Positions 1-8,738 of a DNA stretch of 64,000 bases are shown here, piece after piece. Source of the DNA: Microbacterium sp. MPKO10 (GTDB lineage: Bacteria > Actinomycetota > Actinomycetes > Actinomycetales > Microbacteriaceae); contig NZ_JAPCHX010000001.1 in assembly GCF_026107415.2 (NCBI RefSeq), forward strand, positions 682,001 through 746,000, read 5' to 3'. Both the position numbers and the translations under genes were made by a program. Numbering within the stretch: position 1 is the first letter of the stretch; the number at the start of each line of letters is the position of its first letter. The notes under the pieces were generated by a model. That model was given only the letters and a program-made list of their open reading frames with translations. It ran no database searches and had not been told where the DNA came from.

Positions 1-21
1 CGTTTCGGGCGCAACTGCTTC

Positions 22-477
22 TTACGGAAGCACGAGAATGACAGCAGCAATCCCGCAGAGCACTCCCGCAGCCGCCAGCCACCAGGTCGTCGCATTTAAG
101 AGGCGCACGACCGGAATCTTCTGGGCAACATCTCCATTCACCCCGGTGGGGACGGGAAACAAAATGGCATCCCATTCCACCCGCAGATTTTTCAACTGCC
201 TCGCCGAGAACGGCTGAGTTGCCGCGAATGCGCCGTCTGACACCAGTCGATGCAGCTGGCGCCGATACCACCAGACCGTGCCGTACATCTCCAGAAAATA
301 GCAGCCGAGCAAGGCAAACCACACTCCAACTGGAATCATCACCGCCTCACCCAGCTGAGTTGCCAGCCAGAGCCCCGCGCCGACAAGTGCGAGAGCGAAC
401 GGAAGCCAGCAGGCGAAGAAGATCACATTCGCTTGCAAGGTCTGCCGCCGATAGTAGGCCAATGCAGACGCAGTCAT
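22..477 (-). CDS. Hypothetical integral membrane protein (151 aa)
   Basis: The protein has two hydrophobic hairpins. The first spans about residues 16-65 and contains two adjacent membrane segments. A basic/aromatic stretch follows (WWYRRQLHRL near residue 70), then a soluble segment, and a C-terminal membrane segment at about 130-150 (LAAAGVLCGIAAVILVLP). This resembles small YcxB-like or PH-like membrane proteins in layout, but I do not recognise a family and assign no function. The start ATG at 477 reads MTASALAYYRR. Its upstream neighbour lies on the other strand, so it appears to be a single-gene unit. Confidence 0.6.
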   Translation of the reverse strand: MTASALAYYRRQTLQANVIFFACWLPFALALVGAGLWLATQLGEAVMIPVGVWFALLGCYFLEMYGTVWWYRRQLHRLVSDGAFAATQPFSARQLKNLRVEWDAILFPVPTGVNGDVAQKIPVVRLLNATTWWLAAAGVLCGIAAVILVLP

Positions 478-692
478 TGTTCAAGTCTGACGTACTCGAC
501 AAATCTCATTGACGTCCTTCACGCACGTGCCGCCGAAATATTCGCCATGCAGCAGGCTGACGGGGCTATTCTGACAACAGGTTCACGAGATGCAGCTTTC
601 GGTACCTGGCCGGCTGCACGGCAACCCTGTCCATCGACCGGGGTGCCCCAGGGGAAGAACCGGCGTCGTGCGAGGGCTCGGCGCAAGTCGAT

Positions 693-708
693 GGAGGCAC
701 GTGCCTCC
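693..708. promoter_or_regulatory. 16-bp perfect palindrome upstream of the 724 gene
   Basis: GGAGGCACGTGCCTCC is a perfect 16-bp dyad ending 15 nt before the ATG at 724. It contains a GGAGG that could act as a distant ribosome binding site, so a hairpin or a bound protein here would influence expression of the downstream gene. The rest of the 480-723 interval shows no gene or other structure that I can support. Confidence 0.35.
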
Positions 709-723
709 GGGAAGGCAGGCATC

Positions 724-1248
724 ATGCACACTCAAGCTCCGATTCGCGCGGCGTCCCCCGCGCCCACGGCCCACCCGCGGGTCGAGCCCCGGCAGCCGCA
801 TCGTGGGGCGACAGCGCCGCTGCGCATTGTGGTGCTCGACGGGCTCCCCCGCACCGAGGTCTTCGACGTTGCCGAAGCCCCGCGTGAGATCCCGGTCAGC
901 GAGCAGCATGTGTGGGCGGCGGCGTTCGCCACGTTCTCGCCGCGCGTCGTCGGCATCTTCGAGCAGCGCGCCCTCGAGCAGTGCCTACGCGCGGGCGCGC
1001 CCCTGCCCAGCTGGATGCAGAACGACATCGTCGCGTGGGCGGATGCTGGGTTCACACCGTCGCGTTACCGCGACCTCGTCGCCGCGCTCGGTGAGCTGGA
1101 ACAGCATCCGTCTCACCCGGCGCACCACGACGACGTTGCTCCCCACCAGCGGCTGCGCGCCGCGCACTGGGCCGAGTGGGCGCGGCTCGTCGCGAACGGC
1201 GCTGATCCGCAGATCGAGGCGATCGTCGTGCTCGATAGTCTTCGCTGA
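724..1248 (+). CDS. Hypothetical protein (174 aa)
   Basis: I chose the ATG at 724 (MHTQAPIRAAS) because GGGAAGGCAGG precedes it at good spacing. The same frame stays open much further upstream, but those residues are arginine-rich filler typical of spurious high-GC frames. The first 35 residues are Pro/Ala/Arg-rich and probably disordered. The remainder is a mixed-charge soluble domain (LRIVVLDGLPRTEVFDV, later WAEWARLVANG) with no signal peptide or membrane segment. I do not recognise the family. It lies between a membrane protein on the other strand and a repeat-containing intergenic region, so context gives no functional hint. Confidence 0.5.
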   Translation: MHTQAPIRAASPAPTAHPRVEPRQPHRGATAPLRIVVLDGLPRTEVFDVAEAPREIPVSEQHVWAAAFATFSPRVVGIFEQRALEQCLRAGAPLPSWMQNDIVAWADAGFTPSRYRDLVAALGELEQHPSHPAHHDDVAPHQRLRAAHWAEWARLVANGADPQIEAIVVLDSLR

Positions 1249-1336
1249 GCCGCACTTCTGAGCCGCACCGGGGCAACACGCGCTCCGGCTGAACCGTGTG
1301 GGCCCCGCCCGGGTCGCACCCGGCGAAACCGAGCAC

Positions 1337-1429
1337 CGGCGATCCACATCAGGCCGGGCCGCACCCCGACGCCCATGTAGATCGCACCGCACACCGGTCG
1401 GCGATCCACATCTGGCCGGGCCGCACCCC
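1337..1429. repeat. Pair of 31-bp direct repeats in an intergenic tract
   Basis: Two copies of a 31-nt element, 1337-1367 and 1399-1429, begin CGGCGATCCACATC and end GGCCGGGCCGCACCCC. They differ at one base and are offset by 62 bp. A third partial copy (GGACCGCACCCCAGC) follows near 1449. The 1249-1674 interval between two same-strand genes carries these repeats and the hairpin at 1534-1595, and otherwise no gene. Confidence 0.7.
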
Positions 1430-1533
1430 AGCGAGTCAGGTCTCGTCGGACCGCACCCCAGCAAGCCGCGCTTCCGTGACGCACACGCCGGATCCGCCCC
1501 GCCTCGCCCTGCCCTGCCGCATCATGCCCGCCC

Positions 1534-1595
1534 AGCGCCACGAATTGTGTGGTGGCGTCTCATATATGCGTCGCCACCACACAATTTGTGGCGCT
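1534..1595. repeat. Long intergenic hairpin (24-nt arms)
   Basis: Arms 1534-1557 and 1572-1595 (AGCGCCAC...GGTGGCG) are complementary over 24 nt with one mismatch and enclose a 14-nt AT-rich loop. The arms are longer than in a normal intrinsic terminator and no U-tract follows. It lies 80 nt before the DUF817 gene. It is comparable in design, not sequence, to the hairpin at 25947-26019. Confidence 0.8.
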
Positions 1596-1674
1596 CAGCC
1601 GACCGGGCGCCCGCACCCTCGACGCACACGCGACCACCGGCGGTCGTTCAGCAAACCGGCTCTACGCTGACGGC

Positions 1675-2562
1675 ATGGCACGGCGTCCCGACCTCACTTC
1701 GCTCGAGCGGCGCATCGATGACGCGGCGAACCGCCTTCTGGAGCGCGCTTCCGACAACCGGCTGTGGGGCGCACTCGTCGAGTTTCTGGTGTTCGGCGCG
1801 AAGCAGGCGTGGGCGTGCATCTTCGGCGGGCTGCTGCTCGCGGTGATCCTCGTGGCCCGCGTGGCGTATCCCGATGACGCGTGGCTCGCCCGCAATGACG
1901 CCCTCACAATTGCCGCAATCGTGATCCAGATTGCGATGGTCTGGTCGGGCCTCGAAACGTGGCGCGAACTGCGCGTCATCGTCCTCTTCCACGTCGTCGG
2001 CACGGCGATGGAACTCTTCAAGACCGACGTCGGATCGTGGGCGTACGATCCGGGCGGGGTGCTGCGCGTACTCAGCGTGCCGCTGTTCACCGGGTTCATG
2101 TACGGCGCTGTCGGCTCGTACATGGTGCGCGTCTACCGGCTGTTCGACCTGCGGTTCACGCGCTACCCTCCGATCTGGCTGACGGCAGTGATCGCGGGCG
2201 CGATCTACGTCAACTTCTTCTCGCACCACTACATCGTCGATCTGCGCTGGGTTCTCCTGGCCGCCGTGCTGCTCGCGTTCGGCTTCTGCACGATGCACTT
2301 CCGTGTGTTTCGGCACACGCTGAGGATGCCGCTTGTCATCGCATTCGCGCTCGTCGCGTTCTTCATCTGGATCGCCGAGAACATCGGCACCTATTCCGGC
2401 GCCTGGCTCTACCCGGGGCAGGTCGATGGCTGGCACATGGTGTCGATCTCGAAGCTCGTGTCGTGGTTCTTACTGATGATCATCTCGGTGGTGCTCGTCA
2501 CGTGGGTCTATCCACCAAGACGCCCGGATGCTGTCGCGGCAGCGCCCGCGCCCGCATCCTGA
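1675..2562 (+). CDS. DUF817 family integral membrane protein
   Basis: The protein has 295 aa and about eight to nine membrane segments. The N-terminal pattern EFLVFGAKQAWACIFGGLLL and internal motifs LFHVVGTAMELFKTDVGSW and WIAENIGTYSGAWLYP are characteristic of DUF817. This family has no established biochemical function, and the conserved polar residues (E, K, D, H) inside membrane segments suggest a transporter or a membrane enzyme. I chose the ATG at 1675 (MARRPDL) because it precedes the first family-like helix. An upstream in-frame extension would run through the intergenic hairpin. It is monocistronic and converges on the flavin monooxygenase at 2624. Confidence 0.85.
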   Translation: MARRPDLTSLERRIDDAANRLLERASDNRLWGALVEFLVFGAKQAWACIFGGLLLAVILVARVAYPDDAWLARNDALTIAAIVIQIAMVWSGLETWRELRVIVLFHVVGTAMELFKTDVGSWAYDPGGVLRVLSVPLFTGFMYGAVGSYMVRVYRLFDLRFTRYPPIWLTAVIAGAIYVNFFSHHYIVDLRWVLLAAVLLAFGFCTMHFRVFRHTLRMPLVIAFALVAFFIWIAENIGTYSGAWLYPGQVDGWHMVSISKLVSWFLLMIISVVLVTWVYPPRRPDAVAAAPAPAS

Positions 2563-2623
2563 TTTCACCTCGAGTGCCTTCGTCTCCGCTCTTACTGGCG
2601 AAGGCCTGACCCGTCTTCACCCC

Positions 2624-3802
2624 TCAGACCAGATCGTAGGTGGGGATCCGGTCGTCGGTCGCGAAGCGGTCTGTCATCCACAACATCGACCGATACAACA
2701 GCGGATTCGTGAAAATTCGATTGCGCATTCGGATGCCTGCCTCTGTGCGCGGTGCCAGAAACAGTCCGGCGTTTCCACTGCGTGCGGCCTTGGCCGGTTT
2801 GGCCATGCGTCGGTTGTAGCTGGCGAATGCTGCCTCATGGTCCCCGCGGTTGCTGGCCAACTCACCGGCGAGCACGTACGCGCCGACGAGAGCGAGCCCG
2901 GTGCCGAACCCACCGAGGGTGTTCGCATAGCCAGCATCTCCGACAAGAGCAGACCGTCCCGTCGTGAACGAGCGCATCCGCGAGCGTGTCAGTGAGTCGA
3001 GATAGAAATCGGATGCTGTGAGGGCCGCATTCAGCGCCGCCGGTACGCGCCACCCGACATCGCCGAACGCCGCTTCGAGCAGGGCTCGCTGCGACTGTTC
3101 GTCACGGCGATCGTAGGTGAGGTCTCCCGCTCTGAACACGAACAGACTCGGCGCCTTCTGCCCGCCCAGAAGGGCAAACCTCCCCGGTACGTTATAGCCG
3201 TACGCAATACCCCGGTCGCCTCGAGTGGTCTCCAGATCATCCAGCGGCGCACGTCCGCCGGCCACGGCGTAGCAGTACCCGAGGTTCTCAACGAACCGCT
3301 CCTCCGGCCCGAAAGCCAGTCGTCGCACCGCTGAATGCACGCCGTCGGCGCCCACAACGATGTCGAAACGTTGGCTCGGACTCTGGGCAAACGACACATC
3401 GACCCCGTCGGTCGTTTCGCGCAGTGCGACAATCTCATCGTCGAAGATGTACTCGGCAGCGTTCTCTGAATGTCGATACAAGATGTGCGCGAGGTCTCCG
3501 CGCAGGATCTCCAGGTCTCCTCCAATGAACTCGCCACCGATCACGGCCTTCACGTGATCCGTCTCGTCAACGATTCGCCAGTCCGTCCGCCCGGTCTCGT
3601 GCGCCACGAGTTCGTCCCACAGCCCCATGTGGTCAAGAATCTGGCGATGTGTCCGTCCCTTGACGTCGACGGCTTGTCCGCCGGGGCGGAGTTCGGCTGC
3701 CTTCTCCACTACCGTGACGTCGAAACCGTTGTGTCCGAGCCATCGTGCGAGGGCGGGACCGGCGATGCTCGCTCCCGAAATCAGTACCCGTGTAATTGCC
3801 AT
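2624..3802 (-). CDS. FAD-dependent monooxygenase (aromatic hydroxylase type)
   Basis: The protein has 392 aa. The N-terminal Rossmann motif (ITRVLISGASIAGPALARWL; GASIAG replaces the classical GxGxxG) is followed by VVEKAAELRPGGQAVDVKG. The second FAD motif GADGVHSAVRR is near residue 165 and the FAD-ribityl motif RSALVGDAGYANTLGGFGTGLAL near 295. These order it in the group A flavin monooxygenases of the TetX/PHBH/UbiH type, which use NAD(P)H and O2. I chose the ATG at 3802, preceded by AAAGGA. An upstream in-frame ATG lies inside the operator region. It is divergent from a TetR gene, which suggests substrate-inducible repression. The substrate is unknown; antibiotic or aromatic hydroxylation is typical of relatives. 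Confidence 0.85.
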   Translation of the reverse strand: MAITRVLISGASIAGPALARWLGHNGFDVTVVEKAAELRPGGQAVDVKGRTHRQILDHMGLWDELVAHETGRTDWRIVDETDHVKAVIGGEFIGGDLEILRGDLAHILYRHSENAAEYIFDDEIVALRETTDGVDVSFAQSPSQRFDIVVGADGVHSAVRRLAFGPEERFVENLGYCYAVAGGRAPLDDLETTRGDRGIAYGYNVPGRFALLGGQKAPSLFVFRAGDLTYDRRDEQSQRALLEAAFGDVGWRVPAALNAALTASDFYLDSLTRSRMRSFTTGRSALVGDAGYANTLGGFGTGLALVGAYVLAGELASNRGDHEAAFASYNRRMAKPAKAARSGNAGLFLAPRTEAGIRMRNRIFTNPLLYRSMLWMTDRFATDDRIPTYDLV

Positions 3803-3829
3803 GTCACTGTCCTTTGTTATTTGCGTCTC

Positions 3830-3866
3830 TTGGACACAATACACAAACGCGTACAATGGACACAAT
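3830..3866 (+). promoter_or_regulatory. Promoter and direct-repeat operator of the TetR/monooxygenase pair
   Basis: TTGGAC at 3830-3835 and TACAAT at 3852-3857 are separated by 16 nt and form a good sigma-70 promoter for the TetR gene. TGGACACAAT is repeated directly at 3831-3840 and 3857-3866, once over the -35 and once immediately after the -10, followed by CAC in both cases. This placement fits autoregulation and co-repression of the divergent monooxygenase. Confidence 0.6.
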
Positions 3867-3882
3867 TCACGAGGAGGGTCGC

Positions 3883-4581
3883 ATGACAAATCCGGATGCC
3901 GCGTCAGGAGCCGACGCGGCAGCGCTGCTGTGGGGCGCCCCGGGTGCAGCCGTGAAACGCGGGCCGAAGCCTCGATTCACGCTCGAGGCCATTGTCGACG
4001 CGGCCCGTCAGATCGCCGACGAAGACGGACTCTCACAGGTCACGATGCAGAACGTCGCCGATCGGCTCGGGGCGGCGAAGATGGCGCTCTACCGATATGT
4101 TCCCGGTCGGGCCGAGCTCGATGCTGTCATGCTCGACACGGCGTTCGGCAGCCCCGATGAGCTCAACGCTGGCGATTGGCGCGCCGCTCTCACCGCATGG
4201 TCGCTCGCTCTCTATGACCGTGCCCTGCAGCATCCGTGGGTCGTCGAGCTCGCGGGCAGGCCGCACACTCCCGGACCCGCCGAGATCGGGTGGTACGAGG
4301 CGGGCCTCGAGGCGCTGTCATCGCTTCCGCTGGCAGAGGCCGACAAGCTCGACGCACTTGCCCTGTTGTCTGGTCATGCGCTGTCGATGGCTCGCCGGGC
4401 CGCGGATGCAGAGAACACGGAGGAGCTCCTCGCGGTCCGGCTCTACCCTCACCTCATGGCAAACGCCCACCGCTTTCCGCGCACCGCGGCGGCATTCGCT
4501 GCCTCCTCATCGGGCGACCGCGATCATGCCCTGCGGTTCGGCATCGACCGCATCATCGATGGCCTCGCGGCCCACGCATAA
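3883..4581 (+). CDS. TetR-family regulator with TetR_C-type C-terminus
   Basis: The protein has 232 aa. After a 28-residue leader, the helix-turn-helix occupies about 30-75 (TLEAIVDAARQIADEDGLSQ, then VADRLGAAKMALYRYVPGR). The C-terminal half resembles the tetracycline-repressor ligand-binding domain (WRAALTAWSLALYDRALQHPWVVEL). GAGGAGG precedes the ATG at 3883 by 6 nt. It is divergent from the FAD monooxygenase with operator-like repeats between the two, so the simplest reading is a repressor relieved by the monooxygenase substrate. The ligand is unknown. Confidence 0.85.
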   Translation: MTNPDAASGADAAALLWGAPGAAVKRGPKPRFTLEAIVDAARQIADEDGLSQVTMQNVADRLGAAKMALYRYVPGRAELDAVMLDTAFGSPDELNAGDWRAALTAWSLALYDRALQHPWVVELAGRPHTPGPAEIGWYEAGLEALSSLPLAEADKLDALALLSGHALSMARRAADAENTEELLAVRLYPHLMANAHRFPRTAAAFAASSSGDRDHALRFGIDRIIDGLAAHA

Positions 4582-4679
4582 TGGGTGGCGCGAGGGTTCT
4601 CAGGCGGGCACCCCCTCGCCTCGAATGAGCGAATCTTGCGCCCGGGGTTCGCGTCACGAGATTCTGGAAGGTACGCCTC

Positions 4680-4689
4680 ACGAATTCGT
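4680..4689. promoter_or_regulatory. Palindrome ACGAATTCGT before the oxidoreductase operon
   Basis: This 10-bp perfect palindrome lies 20 nt upstream of the ATG at 4710. A related TCACGAGATTC occurs about 25 nt earlier. Together they could be an operator controlling the oxidoreductase-tdh-kbl operon. The regulator is not identified. Confidence 0.3.
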
Positions 4690-4709
4690 CACCGCAAGGA
4701 GCCGCCATC

Positions 4710-5891
4710 ATGGACTTAAGAATCGGAATCATCGGCTTCGGAATGCGAGGAACCGAGCTCACCCGCGAAGCACATCGTCCTGGATCCGGCAGCCATGTCG
4801 CCGCCGTGTGCGAGGTGTCCGAGCGCGGGCGCGCCGCCGCAGCATCCGCGTACCCTGATGCACTCATCACCGCCGATCTCGACGAACTGCTCGCCCACGA
4901 CCTCGACGCCGCCATGGTCTTCACACCTGACGACATGCACGCGCGCACGGTGATTCCCGCTCTCGATGCTGGGCTCGCGGTGTTCAGCGAGAAGCCGCTC
5001 GCCACGAGCATCGCCGACTGCGACGCGATCCTCGAAGCCGCGCACCGCAACAAGAGCCGCCTGTACGTCGGGCACAACATGCGGCACATGCCTGTTGTCA
5101 CGCTGATGCGCGACATCATCGCCCGCGGCACGATCGGCGAGGTCAAAGCCGTGTGGTGTCGGCACTTCGTGGGGCACGGCGGCGACTACTACTTCAAAGA
5201 CTGGCACGCCGAACGGTCGAAGTCGGTCGGGATGCTGCTGCAGAAGGGTGCCCATGACATCGACGTGATCCACTGGCTCGCGGGGCGCTACACCACGCAG
5301 GTGCAGGCCATGGGCGAGCTCGCGGTCTACGGCGACGTCACCGACCGCCGCGACCGCTCGGGCGAACTCATGGGTGATTGGTTCAGCGTCGACAACTGGC
5401 CACCGACCGCGCAGACCGGACTCAACCCGGTGATCGATATCGAAGACATCTCGCAGGTGAACATGCGCCTGGGCGGCGGCGTGCTCGCCTCGTACGAGCA
5501 GTGCCATTTCACCCCCGACTACTGGCGCAACTACACGGTGATCGGAACACACGGGCGGCTCGAGAACTTCGGCGACGAATCGGGCTCCGAGGTGGGCGTC
5601 TGGACGCACAGACTGCGAGGGTCTGGTTCGCCAGACGAGACACACGTCGTACCGGATGCTGCCGGCGGGCACGGCGGCGCTGACGCCCTCATGATTGAGG
5701 AGTTTCTGCGCTTCGCACGCGAGGGCGGCCCGACGACAACGTCGCCCGTTGCGGCACGCAATGCTGTTGCAACAGGGGTGGTTGCGACGCAATCTTTGCG
5801 CGGACGTGGCGAAACCCTTGCTATTCCGCCCATTGACGCTGATATTGCCGCATACTTCGATGCGGACCACTCTGTCCGCACCGCACCATAG
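4710..5891 (+). CDS. Gfo/Idh/MocA family NAD(P)-dependent oxidoreductase
   Basis: The protein has 393 aa. The Rossmann motif is [13 protein letters not shown] (residues 4-16), the family motif EKPLAT is near 92, and the predicted catalytic segment is [13 protein letters not shown] near 175. These are typical of sugar/cyclitol dehydrogenases that oxidise or reduce a C-O bond with NAD(P). The C-terminal domain carries the long insert ([20 protein letters not shown]) seen in the larger Gfo/Idh members. CAAGGAG precedes the ATG. It is followed after 64 nt by tdh-kbl on the same strand, so it may be co-transcribed, although no link between this enzyme and threonine breakdown is established. Substrate unknown. 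Confidence 0.85.
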   Translation: MDLRIGIIGFGMRGTELTREAHRPGSGSHVAAVCEVSERGRAAAASAYPDALITADLDELLAHDLDAAMVFTPDDMHARTVIPALDAGLAVFSEKPLATSIADCDAILEAAHRNKSRLYVGHNMRHMPVVTLMRDIIARGTIGEVKAVWCRHFVGHGGDYYFKDWHAERSKSVGMLLQKGAHDIDVIHWLAGRYTTQVQAMGELAVYGDVTDRRDRSGELMGDWFSVDNWPPTAQTGLNPVIDIEDISQVNMRLGGGVLASYEQCHFTPDYWRNYTVIGTHGRLENFGDESGSEVGVWTHRLRGSGSPDETHVVPDAAGGHGGADALMIEEFLRFAREGGPTTTSPVAARNAVATGVVATQSLRGRGETLAIPPIDADIAAYFDADHSVRTAP

Positions 5892-5955
5892 CCGCGGAGC
5901 CCCACAAGCGTTCCGCGCGCACACCACCCCACAAGGGAAAGGAGCGAGGACGCCA

Positions 5956-6999
5956 ATGAAGGCACTCTACAAGTCCGCCCCCGAGGCCGGATTCGACCTC
6001 GTCGACAGGCCAGAACCCGAACCGGCACCAGACGAAGTGAAGATCCGCGTGCTCCGCACGGGCATCTGCGGAACCGACCTGCACATTCAGCGATGGGACG
6101 ACTGGGCAGCATCCGCCGTCACTCACCCACTGATTCCCGGCCATGAGTTCTGCGGCGAGGTCGTCGAGGTGGGCGACCTCGTGAAGGGCGTCGCGGTCGG
6201 CGACCTGGTCTCCGGCGAGGGCCACATCGTGTGCGGTGTGTGCCGCAACTGCCGCGCCGGGCGCCGACAGATGTGCATTCGCACACAGGGCATCGGGGTG
6301 AACCGCGACGGCGCCTTCGCCGAGTACATCACCCTGCCCGGCACCAACATCTGGACGCACAGCTCCGACATCGACAAGGACGTCGCCGCCATCTTCGACC
6401 CGCTCGGCAACGCTGTGCACACCGCCCTGTCGTTTCCCGTCGTCGGCGAAGACGTGCTGATCACGGGCTGCGGCCCCATCGGACTCATGGCCATCGCCGT
6501 CACCCGCCACATCGGGGCACGCTTCATCGTCGCTACGGACGTCAGCGACGAACGCCTCGACCTCGCCCTGGCGATGGGCGCCGATCGCGCCGTCAACCCG
6601 GCTCGCGAGTCGATCCACGACGCCTTCACATCCCTCGACATGCACGAGGGGTTCGACGTCGGGTTTGAAATGAGCGGAGCATCCGCCGCCATGCGCCAGA
6701 TGATCGACAACATCAACAACGGCGGCCGCATCGCCATGCTGGGGCTGCCAAGCGAACCGTTCGCGATCGATTGGGGCTCCGTCGTCACCCGGATGCTGAC
6801 GCTGAAGGGCATCTACGGCCGCGAAATGTTCGACACGTGGAACGCGATGACGGCGATGCTGCAGAGCAGCGAGACTCTCGCAGCATCCATAGGTTCGATC
6901 GTTTCTGACCGCTTCGACGCCCGCGACTGGCAGGACGCGTTCGACACCGCGGCGAACGCGGGTGGTGGCAAGGTCGTCATGGACTGGACGGAGGTCTGA
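5956..6999 (+). CDS. tdh: L-threonine 3-dehydrogenase
   Basis: The protein has 347 aa, the usual length for Tdh. It oxidises L-threonine to 2-amino-3-ketobutyrate with NAD+. Visible motifs are the catalytic-zinc residues in GICGTDLHI (about 37-45) and GHEFCGEV (about 63-70), the structural-zinc cysteines in [15 protein letters not shown], and the NAD-binding [12 protein letters not shown] near 170. The ATG at 5956 follows GGGAAAGGAGCGAGG. An earlier in-frame extension into the preceding gene is ignored. Its stop overlaps the kbl start (TGATG), so the two are translationally coupled, which strongly supports the threonine-to-glycine assignment. Confidence 0.95.
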   Translation: MKALYKSAPEAGFDLVDRPEPEPAPDEVKIRVLRTGICGTDLHIQRWDDWAASAVTHPLIPGHEFCGEVVEVGDLVKGVAVGDLVSGEGHIVCGVCRNCRAGRRQMCIRTQGIGVNRDGAFAEYITLPGTNIWTHSSDIDKDVAAIFDPLGNAVHTALSFPVVGEDVLITGCGPIGLMAIAVTRHIGARFIVATDVSDERLDLALAMGADRAVNPARESIHDAFTSLDMHEGFDVGFEMSGASAAMRQMIDNINNGGRIAMLGLPSEPFAIDWGSVVTRMLTLKGIYGREMFDTWNAMTAMLQSSETLAASIGSIVSDRFDARDWQDAFDTAANAGGGKVVMDWTEV

Positions 7000-8195
7000 T
7001 GTACACGTCGTTCAAGAATCATCTGCAGGGCGAACTCGACGCGATCGACGAGGCCGGGCTCACCAAACGTGAGAATGGTATCGCTGGCGCGCAAGGGGCT
7101 CGCGTCGAGACCGGCGGGCGCGAGGTGCTGAACTTCTGCGCCAACAACTACCTCGGGCTCGCCGACGATCCTCGTGTGCGGGATGCCGCACGCGCGGCAC
7201 TCGAGGAGTGGGGGTTCGGCATGGCCAGCGTGCGCTTCATCTGCGGCACGCAGACGCAACACCTCGAGCTCGAGCGCCGCATGTCGGAGTTCCTCGGCAC
7301 CGAGGCGACGATCCTGTACTCGTCGTGCTTCGACGCGAACGGCGGGCTCTTCGAGGCTCTGCTCGGGCCGGACGACGCCATCATCTCCGACGAGCTCAAT
7401 CATGCGTCGATCATTGACGGCATCCGCCTGTGCAAGGCGCAGCGGTACCGCTACCGCAACCGTGACCTCGCCGATCTCGAGGAACAGCTGCGTGCAGCAT
7501 CCGGCGCCCGCTTCCGCGCGATCGTCACTGACGGCGTGTTCTCGATGGACGGCTCCATCGCGCCGCTTGAGGGCATCTGCGACCTGGCCGAAGCGTATGA
7601 CGCACTCGTGATCGTCGACGATTCGCACGCGACAGGGTTCATCGGCGAGCACGGCCGCGGCACGCCCGAGCTGTGCGGCGTCGAGCGGCGCATCGACGTT
7701 TACACCGGAACATTCGGCAAGGCGCTCGGCGGTGCATCCGGCGGGTATGTGTCGGCGCACCGAGAGATCGTCGACCTGCTTCGGCAGCGCTCGCGCCCCT
7801 ACCTGTTCTCGAATTCGCTCGCGCCGTCGGTGGTGGCGGGAACGCTTGCCGCGCTCGATCTGGTTCAGGATGCTGGTGAGCTGCGTTCTCAGCTCAGGGA
7901 CAACGCCGCCGAGTTCCGTCGCCTCATGACCGAGGCGGGCTTCGACCTCGTGCCGGGGGAGCATCCGATCATCCCTGTGATGCTGGGCGATGCGAAACTG
8001 GCCGTCGACATGGCTGCGCATATGAATGCCGCGGGGATCTACGTGACGCCGTTCAGCTTTCCCGTCGTGCCGCGGGGGAAGGCGCGCATTCGCGTGCAGC
8101 TGTCTGCCGCGCACACGATTGAGCAGGTGCGCCGCTGCGTCGACGCCTTCGTTGCGGCCCGGGATGCTGTGGCCCACAGCTCCTCCGCCGAGTAG
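6999..8195 (+). CDS. kbl: Glycine C-acetyltransferase (2-amino-3-ketobutyrate CoA ligase)
   Basis: The protein has 398 aa and is a fold-type I PLP enzyme of the alpha-oxoamine synthase group. It cleaves 2-amino-3-ketobutyrate with CoA to glycine and acetyl-CoA. The PLP lysine lies in [13 protein letters not shown] (about 240-252), preceded by the PLP-contact motif [25 protein letters not shown] near the N-terminus is a family signature. The ATG overlaps the tdh stop by one base. Because 2-amino-3-ketobutyrate is unstable, coupling to Tdh is functionally expected. A repeat/hairpin region follows the gene. Confidence 0.95.
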   Translation: MYTSFKNHLQGELDAIDEAGLTKRENGIAGAQGARVETGGREVLNFCANNYLGLADDPRVRDAARAALEEWGFGMASVRFICGTQTQHLELERRMSEFLGTEATILYSSCFDANGGLFEALLGPDDAIISDELNHASIIDGIRLCKAQRYRYRNRDLADLEEQLRAASGARFRAIVTDGVFSMDGSIAPLEGICDLAEAYDALVIVDDSHATGFIGEHGRGTPELCGVERRIDVYTGTFGKALGGASGGYVSAHREIVDLLRQRSRPYLFSNSLAPSVVAGTLAALDLVQDAGELRSQLRDNAAEFRRLMTEAGFDLVPGEHPIIPVMLGDAKLAVDMAAHMNAAGIYVTPFSFPVVPRGKARIRVQLSAAHTIEQVRRCVDAFVAARDAVAHSSSAE

Positions 8196-8280
8196 CGAAG
8201 CGCTGCGGGAGCGCGCGCCGCTGCCCTCGCCCGGTGTCTCGCCAGCGGCACGAACCGCCTTCCCGACACCTCTGCAACCC

Positions 8281-8368
8281 TCCGGCACCTCTGCGCCTAT
8301 CCGGCACCTCTGCGCCCATCCGGCAGCGCTGCGCCTATCCGGCACCGCTGCGCCCATCCGGCAGCGCT
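8281..8368. repeat. 19-bp tandem repeat, about 4.6 units
   Basis: Units start at 8281, 8300, 8319, 8338 and 8357. Each begins TCCGGCA and ends TGCGCCTA or TGCGCCCA, with alternating variants, and a degenerate unit may precede them. The array sits between the convergent ends of kbl and the winged-helix gene and abuts the hairpin at 8366-8423. It is too short and spacerless to be a CRISPR. Confidence 0.85.
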
Positions 8369-8423
8369 ACAGTTTCGGACCTGCGCTCCTGAATTTTCTG
8401 TAGCTCGGGGCCGAAACTGTAGC
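8366..8423. terminator. Hairpin between convergent genes
   Basis: Arms GCTACAGTTTCGG (8366-8378) and CCGAAACTGTAGC (8411-8423) are perfectly complementary over 13 nt with a 32-nt loop. It lies between the 3' ends of kbl (+) and the gene at 8448 (-), a natural position for a bidirectional terminator, but there is no U-tract. Its inner sequence GACCTGCGCTCCTGAAT partly recurs near 9811 (GACCTGCGCACCTGAAT), hinting at a dispersed element. Confidence 0.5.
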
Positions 8424-8447
8424 CCACCCGCCATTCAGCGTCGCGAA

Positions 8448-8738
8448 TCAGCCGGTGATGGCTTTCAGTGCTGCGACATGCGCCTGAAGCACCTCGCGGC
8501 CGCGCGCGGTGATCGACAGCCACGTCTTCGCATACCGCCCGGCGCGGCCCTTGGCGATGTCGACGTAGCCGGCGTCCGAGAGTCGCGTGATCTGCCGTGA
8601 AAGCTCGGCATCGGTAGTGTCCACGGAGTCGCGGATGGCCGAGAACTCGGCCTTGTCCACACCCGCGAGAGCAGCGACGATCGAGAGTCGAAGCGGAGAA
8701 TTGAGTTCTTTGTCGAGTCCTGTGCGCGGGTGGCTCAT
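8448..8738 (-). CDS. Winged-helix (MarR-like) transcriptional regulator
   Basis: The protein has 96 aa, about the size of single-domain winged-helix regulators of the HTH_27 type. The sequence LNSPLRLSIVAALAGVDKAEFS begins helix 1. DAELSRQITRLSDAGYVDIAKGR gives the recognition helix and wing, and WLSITARGREVLQAH the C-terminal helix. The ATG at 8738 overlaps the stop of the upstream membrane protein (ATGA), so the two are co-translated. An in-frame ATG at 8774 is less likely because it lies well inside that gene. With its partner it most likely represses the operon through the sites at 9208-9255. Confidence 0.8.
   Translation of the reverse strand: MSHPRTGLDKELNSPLRLSIVAALAGVDKAEFSAIRDSVDTTDAELSRQITRLSDAGYVDIAKGRAGRYAKTWLSITARGREVLQAHVAALKAITG

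Noticed and set aside
250-723. Upstream extension of the hypothetical protein starting at 724
   Set aside because: The added residues are low-complexity, and a good ribosome binding site exists only before 724. Part of it overlaps the gene on the other strand.
8281-8368. CRISPR array or attachment site
   Set aside because: The 19-bp units are directly adjacent without spacers, and there is no integrase or cas gene nearby.
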